Assembly: GCA_016744795.1 (NCBI GenBank) | Contig: JADGDR010000003.1 | Location: 1 to 64,000, forward strand | Source of the DNA: Sulfurospirillum sp. | Lineage (GTDB): Bacteria; Campylobacterota; Campylobacteria; Campylobacterales; Sulfurospirillaceae | Length of the DNA: 64,000 nt | Direction: 5' to 3' | Shown: piece after piece, positions 27,392 to 37,370 of the stretch | How the letters are laid out: every line of letters begins with the position of its first letter | Numbering within the stretch: the stretch's first letter is position 1 | Notes under the pieces: model-generated | Database searches by the model: none | The model's input: the letters and a program-made list of their open reading frames with translations, nothing else | Told to the model about the DNA's origin: nothing | Translations under genes and position numbers: made by a program

Positions 27392-28629
27392 TATCTTACC
27401 TCCAAAATTTTACAATTACACAAATCATCACTCTCATATACACTCATATCTCCTGCGTTTAAATCAGGAACTGGAAAAACTCTTACTGTTAAAGGTTTAT
27501 TCAAACGAAATGCCATAGTTCCAGTGTCTCTCATAAGAGCATTAAGTTTTTCAATGCTAGTATCACCAGGGATTGGTACAGTATCTAAGCCTATGCCACA
27601 AACTGAACTGTAGGTAAGAAGTGAACGTATATCGAACTCTCCTTTTATTATTCCTGCTGCTAAACCTTTGTCTTCAGTAACTGCCAACATAAGTCCTGAA
27701 AAACCGACTAACTCTATGTTTTTCAAAGATTTAAATACTTTTGTTAAAAGTGAACTCGCTTCAACACTTCCACTAGCCCCAAAATACTCAACACCCAATT
27801 CTTCATAAACTTCACACATACTTGAACAGTTTTTTGATGGTGCTGCTGAACTATCTATACCTTTAAAAATAAACTCATTATTGTCAAAATCATCAATTAT
27901 ATTTTTTATTCCATCAACATGATATTGCAAAGCTTTACTCATAACGTCATAGTAACTTTTAAACTTTTTCTTATGTTTTAGCTCTTTACATGTAGAGTTA
28001 AATTCTTTTAAAACCGCTACAAGCAAATCAGGAGTTTCAAGCCCAATTACATAAGAATTTTCATCATTACTATTGTGATAAGAAGCAGGGAAATAAGGTA
28101 TCAGAGGTTTGCAGTTAAAATTTACTGTAAAATTAAAATTACCCTCACCTCTTGGAGTGATTTTACTAATTTTATTAACCACAAGTGAAGAGTAATTTAT
28201 AAGTTCATTGTCTAAAATGCCAAACTCATCTATTGGAACATTTACACAGGCATTACATAAATCACCAAAATCACGTATTAATTCTGGAAGAAGTGCTATT
28301 TCTTCTTTTATTTTTGCTTCACCAATGGCAAATCTAATTCTAAGATTATGTACATCAAGTGAATTCAATATATCACTTAAAAATTGTAAATCATTTTTTG
28401 CACTTTTTAAATTTTCTGTATTTAAATACTCCCCAAAAGCATTAGTCACTATTCTTATGGACTGAACATCATAACTATTTTGCATAAATTTACTTGCTAA
28501 ATCATTACAAAAGTTAGAAGCTTTTAAAATTTCACTTTCCCAAGTTGATTTATCTTTTTTTAGAGTTAAAAATGTTGTAATCGTTCTGACTTTACATAGA
28601 TTTTTGTTTTTATATATATTTATTTTCAT
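27391..28629 (-). CDS. DUF711 family protein
   Basis: 412 residues. KVRTITTFLTLKKD at the start, FFPASYHNSN-like and YVIGLETPDLLVAVL in the middle, and ASSLLTKVFKSLKN match my recollection of DUF711, a conserved family of unknown role with a possible glycyl-radical-enzyme-like barrel. Cytosolic. First gene of the unit with the exonuclease. Contains a palindrome variant (27984-27997) reading STCK. Confidence 0.75.
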   Translation of the reverse strand: MKINIYKNKNLCKVRTITTFLTLKKDKSTWESEILKASNFCNDLASKFMQNSYDVQSIRIVTNAFGEYLNTENLKSAKNDLQFLSDILNSLDVHNLRIRFAIGEAKIKEEIALLPELIRDFGDLCNACVNVPIDEFGILDNELINYSSLVVNKISKITPRGEGNFNFTVNFNCKPLIPYFPASYHNSNDENSYVIGLETPDLLVAVLKEFNSTCKELKHKKKFKSYYDVMSKALQYHVDGIKNIIDDFDNNEFIFKGIDSSAAPSKNCSSMCEVYEELGVEYFGASGSVEASSLLTKVFKSLKNIELVGFSGLMLAVTEDKGLAAGIIKGEFDIRSLLTYSSVCGIGLDTVPIPGDTSIEKLNALMRDTGTMAFRLNKPLTVRVFPVPDLNAGDMSVYESDDLCNCKILEVR

Positions 28630-28715
28630 TTAACTTTTTCTTTCCTTCATTTTCACCTAACTTTATAGACATTAGTATAATCTTAAATTAAGTTATAGCA
28701 ATGCTAAACAACGTT

Positions 28716-31700
28716 TTAACCAATAACATCAATTCCTTCAATAGCTTCTATTTGTTCTCTAATTATTGGGTCTATTTTTATATATGTTTTCATCTTTATA
28801 TCTACTAATTTTGATGTTATTACAAGTTCTACTTCACTTCGCCCAGGGTTCTGTCTAACAAGAGCATATAACTCTTCAACCGCATCATAGTTTTGTGTTA
28901 GTTCTATTCGAATTGTTGTAGGCGCTAAAGGTGTTTGTTCTATCTTCGTGACTCTATTTTCAACTGCTTTTTTACTATTTTTTTTCTTTTTTGCCTCATC
29001 TAGGGTAAAAACCCCCTTGCATGATATTCTAACTTTTTCTTCATCTTTTGTTATTTCTAAAGCAAATCCTAGAGGCTTTTCAATATTTAGACTATTTAAT
29101 TTTTCAAGTTGCTTTTCAAAAACCATAAACTCTAAATTGCCTTGTAAATCTAAAGCACTTACAAAACCATAAGGGTTTCCTTTTTTACTTACTTTTTCAT
29201 CAACCTTGTCTACTTTCCCTATAAAAAATATCTTTCCATTTTCAATACTTTGGATTTCTGTAGAGCTTATATGAGGAATTTCATCAATTTCATCTTTTAA
29301 TTCTTCTAATATTTTAGTCTTATCTTTCTCTTTATTTAACTCTTCTAAAGACAAGGCATCTTTACATGTAAGCTTAACACCAGTGTCATCTCTTTTTATC
29401 TCTATTGGGAATCCTGTTGGATTCTCTAAATTCATATTTTGAAGTTTTTCCAAGATACTAGCAAAAACCATAAACTCCATATTTCCATGAAAGTCCATAA
29501 GATTGACTATGCCAAACTTATTTCCTTTTTTACTAATTCTTTCTTGTATACTCTCTACTTTTCCAATAAAAAGAAATTTTCCCTTGTCTATATTTTCAAT
29601 ATCTGAAGACAGAGCATGAGGAATTGATTCAATTAATTCTCTAAAATCATCAAGAGGATGACCAGAAACATAAAATCCTACAGTCTCTTTTTCTAATTCC
29701 AAAATTCTTTTGCCATCAAATTCAGGGAGATTTTCTATATTTATCTGAACTGTTGTCATCTCCTCTTCATCACCAAAAAGCGAGCCTACTGCTTCTTTTT
29801 TCATCTTCGCACACTTAGCACCTGCTTCGGCTATAATTTCTATATGGTCAAGTAATGCTCTACGAGTTAATCCAAACTCATCAAATGCACCTGATTTTAT
29901 GAGCGATTCTATAACTCTTTTATTTACTTTTGATGTATCAATTCTAGACATAAAATCACTTATGTTCTTAAACTTTCCATCTTCTCTTGCTTCTAAAATT
30001 CTGCCAATTGCACTGCCACCGGCTCCTTTTATTGCACCCATACCAAACAAAATGGTCTCTTCACCATCATCATTTGTTATAGCATTAAACTCAGTAAGAG
30101 AGTAGTTTACAGATGGAGCTGAAAGTTTTATTCCTAATCTTTTTACCTCATCAATATACTTAACTACTTTATCGGTGTTATCTTGTTCACTTGTTAAAAG
30201 TGCTGCCATAAACTCTTGAGGATAGTATGTTTTTAAATAGGCTGTTTGAAATGTTATCATGGCGTACGCTGCTGAGTGAGATTTGTTAAAACCATATCCT
30301 GCAAACTTTTCTACAAGTTTAAATAGTTCAGCCGATTTACCTCTGTCATAACCTTGTTTTACTGCTCCATCACAAAACTCTTCTCTATAGGTACTCATAT
30401 CTTTTTTCTTACCCATAGCACGACGAATAATATCTGCATAACCTAAGCTAAAACCACCTACTATTTGAACTATCTGCATAACTTGTTCTTGATAAACAAT
30501 CATCCCATAAGTTGGTTCTAGCGTCTCTTTAAGTGAATCAAAACTAACCTCTTCAAAAGGATAAAATACTTTTTGTCTTCCATGTTTTCTCTCAATAAAA
30601 TTATCAAGCATACCTGATTCCATAGGACCTGGTCGATAAAGGGCAAGAACGGCTACTAAATCCTCAAAACCACTGGGTTTAAGTCTTTCATTTAATGATT
30701 GCATTCCAGTTGATTCTATCTGAAAAAGTCCTACTGTATGTCCTGTTCGTATAAGCTTATACACTTCTGGATTATCCATATCAAGAGCATTAAAGTTTAT
30801 ATCTTTATCGTATCTTCTTTTGATAAGCTTTAGAGCATTATCTAAAACAGTTAGGGTTTTAAGACCCAAAAAGTCAAACTTAATTAAATCAATATCTTCA
30901 AGATAGTTAAGTGAATATTGAGTTACAAGTTGCTCTGCACCTGAGGGTTTATACAACGGTGTTTTATGCCAAAGTTCTTCATCACTAATAACAACTCCTG
31001 CTGCATGCATACCTGAGTTTCTATTTAATCCCTCAAGGGCTAATGCAAACTTCCAAACTCTAGCAATTCGTGGATCCTCATCTATGAGTTTTCTAAGTTT
31101 TTCCTCTTTTTGATAAGCCCCATCTACTTGTTCACCATTTTTCATTTTACCATTAAGTGTAATCCCAAGTTCATCTGGAATAAGCTTAGCCATAGCGTCA
31201 GCCTCAGCATAAGGAAGCCCAAGAACACGAGCAACATCACGAATTACCCCTTTTGCTAAAAGCTTACCAAAAGTAATAACCTGAGCAACGTTATAGCGTC
31301 CATATTTTTCTACAACATAGTCTATGATTTCACCACGACGTGCTTGACAAAAGTCAATATCAATATCTGGCATACTTACACGCTCTGGATTCAAAAATCT
31401 TTCAAAAAGCAAGTTATAAGGCATAGGGTCAATATCAGTTATATAAAGTGAATATGCAACCAAACTTCCTGCGGCACTTCCACGCCCAGGTCCAACAGGA
31501 ACTCCTCTGTCTTTAGACTCACGTATAAAATCCCAAACAATCAGCATATAACCAGGGAATTTCATATTACAAATAATATCCATCTCAACATCAAGTCTTT
31601 CATAATAGGATTGATGTTTTTCTTTTGGAACTAATTTTAATCTAACTTTTAAACCCTCTTTACATTTAAACCTAAAATAGTCATCATCATTGTCTATATC

Positions 31701-32621
31701 AAGTCCTTCTTTTTGTGCGTACGGCACTGTAAACTTGAACTTTGGAGGAGTTGGATTTCCTAGTTTTATCTCTAAGTTACACTTATCTACAATCTCTTGA
31801 GTATTAGTTATAGCTTCAGGAATATCTGCAAAAAGTTGACTCATTTGATCTGGTGTTTTTACATAAAATTCTTTTACAGAGTGCTTAAGACGATTTGGGT
31901 CATCAAACTCTTTATTCATGGCAATACACATAAAAGCTTCTTGTGCTTCTGCGTCATCTTGAGTTGGATAGTGGGTATCATTTGTAGCAATTATCTTTAT
32001 GCCTGTTTCTTTAGAAATACGAAGTATATTATTATCTATAAAAAGCTGGTCACCAATTCCATGACGCATAAGTTCAAGGTAAAAATCATCTCCAAATATC
32101 TCTTTATACTCTAGCGCTATCTCTTTGGCTCTCTCATAGCCTTTTGCTCCATTTTGAACGTTTTTAGGATTGTTTGTATTTAGGTGCCAGTTTACTTCCC
32201 CTTGAAGACAAGCCCCACTACAAATAAGACCTTCGCTATTCTCTTTTAAAATATTTTTGTTTATACGAGGGTAATAGTAAAAACCCTTAATAAAACTCTG
32301 TGATGAAAGATACATAAGATTTTTATATCCTATCTCATTTTTAGCATATAGACATAAGTGAAAACGTTGTCTTGTTGTCTTATCGTCAAGCTCATCTTGA
32401 TTATGTATGTATGCTTCAATTCCAATAATAGGCTTAATGTCATTTTTACGCATAGTCTGGTAAAAATCAATTGCCCCAAACATGTTCCCATGATCAGTCA
32501 TAGCTACTGACTTAACGCCTTGCTCTTTTAGTTTTGCAGCAAGTTTGCCAATCTTGTTTGCTCCATCTAGCAAAGAATATTCTGTGTGTAAATGTAAGTG
32601 TGTAAATTCTGTATTGCTCAT
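28716..32621 (-). CDS. dnaE: DNA polymerase III alpha subunit, with duplicated OB segment
   Basis: 1301 residues, about 100 longer than the roughly 1200 usual in this phylum. PHP domain (THLHLHTEYSLLDG at the N terminus, MTDHGNMFG), catalytic MPDIDIDF near 420, and HhH and OB modules toward the C terminus. The extra length is a tandem duplication: about 996-1110 and 1111-1225 each contain FIGKV...(R/E)(I/V)SKKGN...(D)(F/L)(H/Q)GN(M/L)EFMVF. Replicative polymerase; transcribed alone. Confidence 0.97.
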   Translation of the reverse strand: MSNTEFTHLHLHTEYSLLDGANKIGKLAAKLKEQGVKSVAMTDHGNMFGAIDFYQTMRKNDIKPIIGIEAYIHNQDELDDKTTRQRFHLCLYAKNEIGYKNLMYLSSQSFIKGFYYYPRINKNILKENSEGLICSGACLQGEVNWHLNTNNPKNVQNGAKGYERAKEIALEYKEIFGDDFYLELMRHGIGDQLFIDNNILRISKETGIKIIATNDTHYPTQDDAEAQEAFMCIAMNKEFDDPNRLKHSVKEFYVKTPDQMSQLFADIPEAITNTQEIVDKCNLEIKLGNPTPPKFKFTVPYAQKEGLDIDNDDDYFRFKCKEGLKVRLKLVPKEKHQSYYERLDVEMDIICNMKFPGYMLIVWDFIRESKDRGVPVGPGRGSAAGSLVAYSLYITDIDPMPYNLLFERFLNPERVSMPDIDIDFCQARRGEIIDYVVEKYGRYNVAQVITFGKLLAKGVIRDVARVLGLPYAEADAMAKLIPDELGITLNGKMKNGEQVDGAYQKEEKLRKLIDEDPRIARVWKFALALEGLNRNSGMHAAGVVISDEELWHKTPLYKPSGAEQLVTQYSLNYLEDIDLIKFDFLGLKTLTVLDNALKLIKRRYDKDINFNALDMDNPEVYKLIRTGHTVGLFQIESTGMQSLNERLKPSGFEDLVAVLALYRPGPMESGMLDNFIERKHGRQKVFYPFEEVSFDSLKETLEPTYGMIVYQEQVMQIVQIVGGFSLGYADIIRRAMGKKKDMSTYREEFCDGAVKQGYDRGKSAELFKLVEKFAGYGFNKSHSAAYAMITFQTAYLKTYYPQEFMAALLTSEQDNTDKVVKYIDEVKRLGIKLSAPSVNYSLTEFNAITNDDGEETILFGMGAIKGAGGSAIGRILEAREDGKFKNISDFMSRIDTSKVNKRVIESLIKSGAFDEFGLTRRALLDHIEIIAEAGAKCAKMKKEAVGSLFGDEEEMTTVQINIENLPEFDGKRILELEKETVGFYVSGHPLDDFRELIESIPHALSSDIENIDKGKFLFIGKVESIQERISKKGNKFGIVNLMDFHGNMEFMVFASILEKLQNMNLENPTGFPIEIKRDDTGVKLTCKDALSLEELNKEKDKTKILEELKDEIDEIPHISSTEIQSIENGKIFFIGKVDKVDEKVSKKGNPYGFVSALDLQGNLEFMVFEKQLEKLNSLNIEKPLGFALEITKDEEKVRISCKGVFTLDEAKKKKNSKKAVENRVTKIEQTPLAPTTIRIELTQNYDAVEELYALVRQNPGRSEVELVITSKLVDIKMKTYIKIDPIIREQIEAIEGIDVIG
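28955..29637 (-). repeat. Tandem duplicated OB-fold segment in dnaE
   Basis: Two degenerate copies of about 345 bases. Copy 1 (about 29295-29637) carries SKKGNKFGIVNLMDFHGN and copy 2 (about 28955-29290) SKKGNPYGFVSALDLQGN; both continue EFMVF. DNA identity looks eroded, so the duplication is old. Boundaries are approximate. Confidence 0.75.
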
Positions 32622-32698
32622 AAAATTCTCATATAGTTTTTGATTTATTCTACAAAAATTCTACTTAATACTGGCAATTTTTTCTCTAAAATATACTT

Positions 32699-32953
32699 TT
32701 AATCATATACATCATCCATATCCAAATCGTTGACCTCTATTTCTGGCAAGCTTGGTATAGATTTTTCGTTTACTCTAGAATCATTAAAATCATAACTATC
32801 ATAATCGTAAAATATCTTCTCTTTTGCATATAATTTTTCTTTTTCTATCGCTTTAGCAATAGCTTCTTTAGTTCTTTTTTCTTTTTCTATATCAAGATCT
32901 GATGCAAATAAAAATGACATTAACACAACAGCACACACTAAAAGTTTTTTCAT
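32699..32953 (-). CDS. Small secreted protein, unknown
   Basis: 84 residues: a signal peptide (MKKLLVCAVVLMSFLFAS) and a short, highly charged mature part with an acidic tail (EVNDLDMDDVYD). No recognised domain. GGAGAA precedes the ATG. It stands between dnaE and the flavoprotein, with a terminator just upstream, so it has its own promoter. Confidence 0.6.
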   Translation of the reverse strand: MKKLLVCAVVLMSFLFASDLDIEKEKRTKEAIAKAIEKEKLYAKEKIFYDYDSYDFNDSRVNEKSIPSLPEIEVNDLDMDDVYD

Positions 32954-32970
32954 AGTTCTTCTCCTATCTA

Positions 32971-33013
32971 TAAAAAAATATAATTATAATAATATCAAAA
33001 AATTATTATAATT
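32971..33013 (-). terminator. Factor-independent terminator after the YhiN-type gene
   Basis: AATTATAATAAT / ATTATTATAATT, a 12-bp stem with an 8-base loop. On the minus strand it is followed by a run of seven U residues, ending the ABC-F/CvfB/flavoprotein group. Confidence 0.75.
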
Positions 33014-33032
33014 GCCTTGACCTATGTTATAC

Positions 33033-34241
33033 TTAAATTATAGCCTTACCAGCACTCATACCACTTGCCCATGCCCAATGTAGATTGTAACCTCCACAAT
33101 CTGCATCTATGTCCAATACTTCTCCACTAAAGTAAAGTCCAGCTTGTAATTTTGATTCCATGGTAGTAGAGTTTACTTCATCTGTATTGACCCCACCTGC
33201 GGTTACTTCTGCTGTTTTAAAACCTTTTGTATCGTTTACATGTAAGGTCATATTTTTTAAAGCATATACTAATTTTGTTAATTCTTTGTTATTAAGTTCA
33301 TCTGCACTCTTTACATGTAGAGATTTTTCTATAAACTTGGAAAGTTTTGAGTTTATAAAACCATCTAACCAAAGAGCTACACTTTTGCCATTTGAGTGTT
33401 TTTGACGTTTTTTTAGTAAGTTTTTTAGTTCTTCTTTTGAGTATTCAGGGAGTAAGTCTATCTTTACATGTAAGGCTCTTTTGTACAACAATGAGTGACT
33501 TGCTACTCGACTTATATCTAAGATGGCAGAACCAGATATGCCGTAATTTGTAAAAAGTATATCTCCACTTGCATAAGTTTTATTTTGTCCATCTTCATAA
33601 ACTTCTATGCTACCTTCAACTTTCACACCGCTTATGGCTTTTAAATCTTCTTTGCAAACCAATTGAACTAAAGATGGATGAGTAGCAACCATGCTGTGAC
33701 CAAAACTTTTAGCAAATTCATAACCACTATCACAACTTCCAAGAGTTGGCATAGCAAGTCCACCAGTAGCTACTAAGACTCTGTTTACATGTAAAGATTT
33801 ATCATCTACATGTAAAGAAAAAATATCACCTTTTTTAGTAATTTTCTTTACTTCACACTCTAAAAAAAACTCAACGCCTAAACGTTTACACTCATACACT
33901 AAAAGCTCAACTATGCAAGAAGATTGAAGACTTCTTGGGTATAAACGACCTCTTTGTCCTTCAACTAATTCAACGCCAAGATCGCCAAAAAAAGCTTTAC
34001 ATGTAGAGGCATTAAAACGGTTAAGTGAAGGGTTTACAAAAGAGGGATTTAAGCCATGATAATTTGATAATTCTATGTTTTTATTTGTAACATTACATCT
34101 ACCGTTTCCAGTAGCTAGAATCTTTTTGCCTATCTTTTTGTTTTTCTCATAAACATGAACTTTTGCACCTCTCTTGGCTGCTGTTATAGCTGCAACCAAG
34201 CCAGATGCTCCTGCTCCTATGATGGCTATTTGATTAGACAT
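33033..34241 (-). CDS. YhiN/HI0933-family FAD-dependent oxidoreductase
   Basis: 402 residues. FAD-binding IAIIGAGASGLVAAITAAKR at residues 4-23; NKKIGKKILATGNGRCNVTN is the family signature; the C-terminal GEVLDIDADCGGYNLHWAWA closes the FAD site. Physiological substrate unknown. Overlaps cvfB by 16 bases. The gene is remarkable for six copies of the iterated palindrome, read as LHVK, LHVN, LHVD or STCK; several sit in the variable part of the fold. Confidence 0.92.
   Translation of the reverse strand: MSNQIAIIGAGASGLVAAITAAKRGAKVHVYEKNKKIGKKILATGNGRCNVTNKNIELSNYHGLNPSFVNPSLNRFNASTCKAFFGDLGVELVEGQRGRLYPRSLQSSCIVELLVYECKRLGVEFFLECEVKKITKKGDIFSLHVDDKSLHVNRVLVATGGLAMPTLGSCDSGYEFAKSFGHSMVATHPSLVQLVCKEDLKAISGVKVEGSIEVYEDGQNKTYASGDILFTNYGISGSAILDISRVASHSLLYKRALHVKIDLLPEYSKEELKNLLKKRQKHSNGKSVALWLDGFINSKLSKFIEKSLHVKSADELNNKELTKLVYALKNMTLHVNDTKGFKTAEVTAGGVNTDEVNSTTMESKLQAGLYFSGEVLDIDADCGGYNLHWAWASGMSAGKAII
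33234..34008. repeat. Cluster of six iterated palindromes in one gene
   Basis: Copies at 33234-33247 (GTTTACATGTAAGG), 33309-33322 (CTTTACATGTAGAG), 33462-33475 (CTTTACATGTAAGG), 33783-33796 (GTTTACATGTAAAG), 33804-33817 (ATCTACATGTAAAG) and 33995-34008 (CTTTACATGTAGAG). All are coding. Confidence 0.85.
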
Positions 34242-35074
34242 ATTCCATCAACATCAAGTTTAACGATTTTTTTATCTATTAATTCTGTAAGTGCTTTTTT
34301 ATAATTCTTTTTACTAAGTCCAAAAAGTTCTTTTATAAGTTCAGGGTCACTTTTGTAAGTGCACTCTAATTCTCCACCATTGGTTTTTAGTACTTTTTCT
34401 ATTCTATGGATTGCTGTTTCTTTACTTTCATCTTTATTGCCTATTTTTTGAAGGCAAATATCCATTTTTTTATCTGATCTTATTTTTTTAATATAAGCCT
34501 GTTTTTTCTGACCTATCCAAATATCTTCAAAAATTTCATTGTGAAATATCATTGCTTCGTATTTGTTGTCTACTATAACTTTAAAGCCTAATGGTGTTTT
34601 TTCTCTTATGATGATGTCTACTTTTTGATTAACACCAAGTTCTTCTAAATCTGTATGTATAAACTCTTTAAACTTATGTGCCCCAAAAAGTCTGTCGCTA
34701 TCTTCGTCTTTACATACTCTAAAGACAAATTTCATTCCAACTTCAAGAGGAATTTTTTGATACTTCTTTGGAATAAAAAGATCTTTTTGTAGACCCCAAT
34801 CCACAAATGCACCAAAACTCTCAACTCCAACTACTTCAAAGTATCCAAACTCACCAAGCATTGCTTTTGGTCTTTCCGTAGTTGCAACATACCTGTCTTC
34901 TGAATCAGTATAGACGAAAACTTCTATCTCGTCTTCTATGTTCATGTCCTCAGTTACATAAGCTTTTGGAAGAAGTATATCATCTTCATCTTCTGCAAGT
35001 AGGTAAAAACCATGGTCAGTATCTCTGTCAATCCGTAGGGTATTTACTACCCCTAATTCTATATTTTTATTCAT
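34226..35074 (-). CDS. cvfB: CvfB-type S1-like RNA-binding protein
   Basis: 282 residues. Tandem S1-like modules: ELGVVNTLRIDRDTDHGFYL, then GEFGYFEVVGVESFGAFVDW, DLFIPKKYQK, and a third near KVDIIIREKTPLGFKVIV. The C-terminal winged helix (KKNYKKALTELIDKKIV) is typical of CvfB/YitL. RNA-linked regulator of unknown target. Overlaps the flavoprotein and follows the ABC-F gene by 12 bases. Confidence 0.9.
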   Translation of the reverse strand: MNKNIELGVVNTLRIDRDTDHGFYLLAEDEDDILLPKAYVTEDMNIEDEIEVFVYTDSEDRYVATTERPKAMLGEFGYFEVVGVESFGAFVDWGLQKDLFIPKKYQKIPLEVGMKFVFRVCKDEDSDRLFGAHKFKEFIHTDLEELGVNQKVDIIIREKTPLGFKVIVDNKYEAMIFHNEIFEDIWIGQKKQAYIKKIRSDKKMDICLQKIGNKDESKETAIHRIEKVLKTNGGELECTYKSDPELIKELFGLSKKNYKKALTELIDKKIVKLDVDGICLIK

Positions 35075-35086
35075 GTCTTTATTTTA

Positions 35087-36943
35087 TCACAATAATGCTT
35101 CAATCTCTATCTCATACTCTTTAACTAGCTCATCAAACTCATTTTGAACTACTTCTAAATCTTCAAAACTTTTTTCTATCAGCTCTTCTTGCTCTGCGAC
35201 TACTTTGTATAAATCTCCTAATTTTCCCCTATCGCCACTGCTTGAAATTTTTATCAACTCTTCTTGATTTGTCTCTAATTCTTCTTCAGTTTGTATTATC
35301 AAGGTTTCAAGTTTTTCTATTTTCTTCTTAAATGGTGAAGTTTTTTTGTTTCTCTGGGAAATTAAAAATGCTCTTTGTTTTTTATTCATATGCTGATTTT
35401 GTTTTGAAACTGTTTTTACTTTTTTATCTTGTTCTTCCTCTTCCCAACCAACTTTTTCTAAAAACTCATCATAAGTACCATCAAACAAATCAGCTCCATC
35501 TTTTGCAAAAACTACAAGTCTATTTGCTACTTTTCTTAAAAGATTTTCTGAGTGAGTTACAATAACAACTGCACCATCAAAATTTTTAATTGCAGTGGTC
35601 AAAGAGTCAATAGAATCCATATCGAGGTGGTTTGTAGGCTCATCTAAAAATAGAATATTGACTTCATCTACCAAAATTTTACCAAGCATTACCCTACTCT
35701 TTTCTCCACCTGAGAGAAGTGAAATCTTCTTATCGGCGCTGTCTCCACTGAACATCATAGCACCACAAATACTTCTTGCTCTACTCATAGACAAAGATGC
35801 ATTCACACCATAAACCTCTTCATAAACTGTATTATTTAGATTTAAATGGTTTATATTTGTTTGCCCAAAATGCCCAAACTTGCTACTTGTATGCATGTCA
35901 ACCGTTCCACTAAGCTGTTTTAACTCACGACTTAAAACATTTAACAGAGTTGATTTTCCTTTACCATTTTTTCCGATAATACCAAGACATTCACCTTTTT
36001 TGATACTAAACGAGATATTTTTAAACAAAATCTTATCTTTTGTGTAGCCAAAACTCAAATCACTTACATCAAGAAGTATTTTTGCAGGAGTCTCTTTAAA
36101 GTTAAAATCAAATTTCAAAGTTGATTCACTTGTAATGTCTTCCATTCTGTCCATTTTTTCTAACTGTTTTACTTTTGATTGTGCTAGAGCAGCTGTTGAA
36201 GCTCTTGTTTTATTTTTAGCAATAAACTCTTCAAGCTCTTTTATTTTCTTGTCTTGTGAAATTTTTGTCTTTACATGTAACTCATCATTTGATGCAAGTT
36301 GTTCATAAAACTTGTGAGTATTTCCTGTAATCAAACTTAGTTTTTTTCTTACTATTCCCATGGTATGAGTTGTAATGCTATCCATGAAATCTCTATCATG
36401 AGTGATGAGAATTACCTCACCTTCAAAACTCCTCAAAAAAGACTTTAACCAACGCAAAGAAACAATATCAAGGTAATTTGTAGGTTCATCTAAAAGTAGT
36501 AAATTAGGCTCAGTAACCAAAAGTTTGGCAAGATTTATACGTATTTGATAACCACCAGAGAAAGAGAGTGGATCTTTATCTAAATCAGATTGAACAAAAC
36601 CAAGCCCAAATAAAATCTTTTCAACTCTATATACATCGTATTTTAAATCTTCACTTAGTGCAAGTGAAGCCTCTTCTCTTAGAGTTTTTTCAGAAAACTT
36701 CAAATGCTGTTCTAATGAGCCTATTTTATAGTTTTTTGGTATTGAAACTTCTCCACCATCTTGATGCTCCTCACCTAAAACGAGTCTAAAAAGTGTAGAT
36801 TTTCCACTACCATTGCGACCAACTAAACCAACACGCATACGTGAGTTAAGTCTAAAGTTAAGATTTGAAAAAAGCTCTTGCATAGCAAAGCTTTTAGATA
36901 TGTTTGTAAGTTGTATCAATATTTTCTTCCTATTTATTGCCAT
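35087..36943 (-). CDS. ABC-F ATPase (ribosome-associated, Uup/YheS type)
   Basis: About 618 residues with two ATPase domains: GRNGSGKST and LLLDEPTNYLD, then GKNGKGKST and FLDEPTNHLD, separated by the charged linker, with a C-terminal coiled coil (KKKIEKLETLIIQTEEELE). No membrane parts, so it acts on ribosomes. The ATG at 36943 is chosen over a TTG at 36958. Its ribosome binding site AAGG and start lie within a hairpin (36943-36966), suggesting translational control. Confidence 0.9.
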   Translation of the reverse strand: MAINRKKILIQLTNISKSFAMQELFSNLNFRLNSRMRVGLVGRNGSGKSTLFRLVLGEEHQDGGEVSIPKNYKIGSLEQHLKFSEKTLREEASLALSEDLKYDVYRVEKILFGLGFVQSDLDKDPLSFSGGYQIRINLAKLLVTEPNLLLLDEPTNYLDIVSLRWLKSFLRSFEGEVILITHDRDFMDSITTHTMGIVRKKLSLITGNTHKFYEQLASNDELHVKTKISQDKKIKELEEFIAKNKTRASTAALAQSKVKQLEKMDRMEDITSESTLKFDFNFKETPAKILLDVSDLSFGYTKDKILFKNISFSIKKGECLGIIGKNGKGKSTLLNVLSRELKQLSGTVDMHTSSKFGHFGQTNINHLNLNNTVYEEVYGVNASLSMSRARSICGAMMFSGDSADKKISLLSGGEKSRVMLGKILVDEVNILFLDEPTNHLDMDSIDSLTTAIKNFDGAVVIVTHSENLLRKVANRLVVFAKDGADLFDGTYDEFLEKVGWEEEEQDKKVKTVSKQNQHMNKKQRAFLISQRNKKTSPFKKKIEKLETLIIQTEEELETNQEELIKISSSGDRGKLGDLYKVVAEQEELIEKSFEDLEVVQNEFDELVKEYEIEIEALL

Positions 36944-36966
36944 AAGCACCTTATACAAGGGGCTTA
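36943..36966 (-). promoter_or_regulatory. Hairpin enclosing the ABC-F ribosome binding site and start
   Basis: In the mRNA, UAAGCCCCUU pairs with AAGGUGCUUA (9 of 10 pairs, loop GUAU). The second arm contains the AAGG binding site and the A of AUG. A second stem (36990-36998 with 37021-37029, ATCCCTACT/AGTAGGGAT) lies upstream in the leader. Confidence 0.55.
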
Positions 36967-37370
36967 CTGTGCTTATTGGATTATATTATATCCCTACTTC
37001 TAGTCAAAATATTATAACTGAGTAGGGATTTATTTATTTTTTACTTTATCAGATATATCATGTATCTTTTCAATAATCTAGCATTATATAACAGTTTTAC
37101 TTTATTTTCATTCACATATAATTTTACAAAAAAAAGTTTAAATACATTAAAAACTAAATAATAATAATCTATTATAGAGATGGTACAAACACTTCCTGCT
37201 CTATGTAGTATAAGATATATTTGTCTTACAGCTTTTTTACTTGCATTGCCAATGGTTTTTTACAATATTTATTTAAATATGGTGAAAAATAAAGTCTACT
37301 TTTATATAATAAATCACTATTGTTTCCATTAAGTCTTACAAAATGTTGTACTATTCTATATAGGAACGAA

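Noticed and set aside
37030-37246. Minus-strand open frame in the gap before the island
   Set aside because: It has no start codon near its head, a stop just upstream, and a product rich in residues expected from A+T-rich non-coding DNA. No family resemblance.
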